A DNA stretch of 64,000 bases from Selaginella tamariscina. Its lineage: Eukaryota; Streptophyta; Lycopodiopsida; Selaginellales; Selaginellaceae. Shown here piece by piece: positions 61,534 to 64,000 of the stretch; the first letter of the stretch is position 1; every line of letters begins with the position of its first letter. The DNA lies in contig PUQB01000428.1 in NCBI GenBank assembly GCA_003024785.1, positions 1 to 64,000 of the forward strand. The letters are read 5' to 3'. The notes under the pieces were generated by a model, which made no database searches, was not told where the DNA came from, and saw nothing but the letters and a program-made list of their open reading frames with translations. Position numbers and translations under genes: made by a program.

Positions 61534-61984
61534 GGAAAAATTACATTTATACCCTAAAATTTATCATATTTATAATATACCTTTAGAAGTTTTTATTTAC
61601 ATATATACGCATTGAAACTTCAATTTAAAACTTCATAAATTTCAAAATTAAAAATTAAAAAACATTTTTAAAAAATCAATAAAAATTTATAATTAGATTA
61701 TATTTTATTTCTTTAGGTCTAAAATACAACCTATTAAACATATATATCATAATTATTTTTAAAAATATTTTTTTTCTACTATGATAATTTTTTAACATTT
61801 AACACTTAATAAACTTTAATGATTTTATTTGTATTATGAATTAATATATTATTTTTTTATAATTAAATTTTTAAAGAGTATATATGTAAATTTTTAACTT
61901 TTAAAGGAGTACATATGATAAAACTTCTACTAAGGGTGTATATGTAAATATGATAAATTTTAAGGATATAAATATAATTTTTTT
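61534..61984 (+). mobile_element. AT-rich palindromic (MITE-like) element, copy C, most complete
   Basis: Inverted terminal arms of about 40 bp: GAAAAATTACATTTATACCC..ATTTATCATATTTA at 61,534-61,572 and its complement, ending AAGGATATAAATATAATTTT, at 61,944-61,984. AATTAATA flanks both ends and could be a target duplication. Two other copies exist in this window. Non-coding; superfamily unresolved. Confidence 0.55.
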
Positions 61985-61993
61985 AATTAATAA

Positions 61994-62266
61994 GGGTCGT
62001 TTCGCAGCACACTCAGCAGTCAAACCCTTCAGCATAACCTTCGTTAATGCAGCCGGAAATATATAATTACTATGCCGGAAATATGTACTAAATAAAATTA
62101 AGGGACGCTAAGGGTATTTCCGGCATAAATAAAATTAAGGGACGCTAAGGGAGGAGGGGAGGGTCATTTAACTTACCTTCCGGCATTATTTATTACATTA
62201 TTTCCGGCTGCATTAGTTAAGGCCATGCTTAAGGGTTTAACTGGTAAGTGTGGTGCAAAACGACCC
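61994..62266. mobile_element. PIF/Harbinger-type MITE, copy 2, with internal duplication
   Basis: 273 bp, starting GGGTCGTTTCGCAGCACAC and ending GTGTGGTGCAAAACGACCC, with TAA target duplications (61,991-61,993 and 62,267-62,269). It is about 50 bp longer than copy 1. Part of the excess is an internal tandem duplication with period 37 (AATTAAGGGACGCTAAGGG at 62,096-62,114 and 62,133-62,151). It lies 9 bp from the palindromic element copy C. Confidence 0.88.
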
Positions 62267-62989
62267 TAATTATACAAGTTATAACCCACATTATTACAAT
62301 AATGGGTATCCACACTGCATAGTAAACAGTAGTTATTTAATGCATGTACTCCAAGTAGTTTCTCCCATTTCATAAATATGGAAGTAATAGAAAACCAAAT
62401 TGCATTGACCGAAAACGTAAATATTTAATGCATTTAATAAATATATCAAGGTAGTTCTAAAAAAAATTATGACATTTATAAAGTAAGATGTCACTGTACT
62501 TGACCAGAATAAAGGTTATGGAAATAATTCATAAAAAATCAATTAATAACTCAATTAATGCATTAATGACTGTGTTTTTTTTCCCCCCTTTTATCATGAA
62601 AAATATTATTATAAGTACATAAATTAGTGGAAAGCTATTGCAAAATTATGAAAATGAACAAGATACCAAATCAGATGTACAGTATTTTGTGTGTATGTGT
62701 GTGCCATTGGAGAATGCCTAAGTACTTGTGAAGATATTTACCTACTTCGTGACTTTTCTTGCTTGTATTTTCATATCTTTATATACTGTTGTTCACAATT
62801 GTTGTTGAACATCTACATACAAACACACACAGGGGAGTGCACACATACACTTCAGCGACACAGTATATATGTTAGTGATGGTTTATTTGTGTGCATCCGC
62901 ATAACAGTAATAGAATCAATAATAGAATATATGGTACTACAGCTACACATACATGTCTACACACATTTAGTTATATAAGTATATATTTC

Positions 62990-63180
62990 TCACGTGTGCA
63001 TACGTAAGAGATATGCTATATACCAGGTATATGCTGTATATTTGCATAGTATAGACGAATATGCTTCTACACTCGTTTCAAAGTTAAATCAGGTATGTAT
63101 TGCTCACGTCTATATACATAAGAGAGACGTTTATACATTCGTATGTGTGCTATATACCAGGTATATGCTGTATAGTTTAT
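62990..63180. repeat. Imperfect tandem repeat, period about 110-135 bp
   Basis: CTCACGTGTGCATACGTAAGAGA (first 20 bases from 62,990) and a variant near 63,103 are each followed by GCTATATACCAGGTATATGC at about 63,015 and 63,149. Confidence 0.6.
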
Positions 63181-64000
63181 AGAAAGGATCAAAAAATAGA
63201 GTTTAGTTACTATTTATAGAGAATCTAAAATATCAATTATATCTAAATAGAGAAATTATACTGAGTATTTCAATATATAATGATTATTTTGAATTATAAA
63301 GTTCCACTTCCAAATCTTTAAATTCTACACACATCAAAAAAATCGTATGTACATCATACTCAATACATTAATATCAATACTGTTTACAAATATTTGCTAT
63401 TTAATTTTTTAAATTTTATTTTAATAAACCTGCCGGAATCGAATCAGCGACCTAAGGATATCTGAGCTTATATTTTGATTAAATATTTATTAAAACAATT
63501 TGCACATGGAGAACTTGAATATAAATTTTATTTCTATTAACAGTAGAATTTAGTTACTATTTAGAAAATTTAAAATTTATATCAATTATATCTAAATAGA
63601 GAAATTTCTACTGAGTATTTAAAAACACTTTTATATATAATGGTTGAAGCAATTTAAAACACCTTATAATTGTTGACTTTTAATTAATATTGAAGACTTA
63701 CTAATACTTACTACATTAATACAGATAATGTTGTGTATGCATTATGCACAATTCAGTATGAACACAGAGATGCAACTGCACACAAACACGCACCCGCACC
63801 CGCACACATAGAGACATGTCATATACAAATATTCACATTCATCGTATCTTCAATAAATAAGATGTAGACTAATCCATGTGTATATCGTACTACATACATA
63901 TAAAGATTAAAATAATAGAGATAATTTGTTTTAGTTTTGAATCTTAACTGTTAATTAAAATTTAGGTTTTAAATTTGTTTCACATTTCTTGTTTTAACGA
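63181..64000. repeat. Duplicated block, copies 2 and 3 of the 55.5-57.3 kb region
   Basis: 63,181-63,360 resembles 56,258-56,450. 63,470-64,000 resembles 56,180-57,290 but lacks about 330 bp, including the MITE. Between them lies a tRNA-Tyr fragment at 63,429-63,466. The block runs off the right edge of the window. Confidence 0.7.
63429..63466 (-). pseudogene. tRNA-Tyr 3'-half pseudogene
   Basis: CCTGCCGGAATCGAATCAGC and the following GACCTAAGGATATCTGA match the T-arm, variable loop and intron end of the tRNA-Tyr at 55,466-55,550 with one change in the T-arm. The anticodon, D-arm and 5' acceptor strand are missing, so no tRNA can be made. Confidence 0.85.

Overview
This window is nuclear DNA of a land plant. 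The evidence is multi-exon GT-AG genes, a plastid-type aspartokinase/homoserine dehydrogenase, a PPR protein, plant-only families (DUF3700 aluminium-induced protein, TOM9/TOM22, a DFO-like meiotic protein) and an intron-bearing tRNA-Tyr. The background is very AT-rich and full of (AT)n, (GT)n/(CA)n and (CT)n/(GA)n microsatellites. The PPR repeats (31-residue, 'AYAQNG' style) recall lycophytes such as Selaginella or Isoetes, so I lean to a seed-free vascular plant, without proof.

Layout. 1-3,300: broken Ty3-type LTR retroelement on the minus strand, with repetitive flanks. 3,660-5,720: decayed coding remnant of a repetitive protein family. 5.7-10.9 kb: AT-rich, no gene. 10.9-11.9 kb: TOM9 (-). 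12.5-13.8 kb: PPR gene (-), flanked by two SINE-like tails. 14.7-15.9 kb: DUF3700 gene (+). 18.2-21.1 kb: TRM10-type tRNA m1G9 methyltransferase (+). 21-27.4 kb: AT-rich with dispersed repeats. 27.9-30.0 kb: compact minus-strand pair, a short-chain dehydrogenase followed 76 bp later by a DFO-like gene. 32.4-33.3 kb: HIG1-domain gene (+). 34.3-41.0 kb: 19-exon aspartokinase-homoserine dehydrogenase (-), divergent from a 13-exon WD40/inositol-polyphosphate 5-phosphatase of FRA3 type (+, 42.0-48.4 kb). 51.7-53.0 kb: unrecognised, apparently intronless, frame-broken coding block (-). 54.2-55.2 kb: SNRNP27 splicing factor (-). 55.5 kb: tRNA-Tyr (-). 56-64 kb: repeat-rich DNA with two Harbinger-type MITEs, AT-rich palindromic elements and a partial duplication of the tRNA-Tyr region.

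The genes share no evident pathway; this is an ordinary gene-poor plant segment of housekeeping genes separated by repeats. I found no operon, CRISPR array or defence system. The most important technical point is that most of the multi-exon genes carry single-base breaks, nearly all inside short homopolymers, while splice sites and coding sequence are otherwise well conserved. This looks more like uncorrected long-read assembly error than pseudogenes, so CDS coordinates are gene spans with exon lists rather than one clean reading frame.
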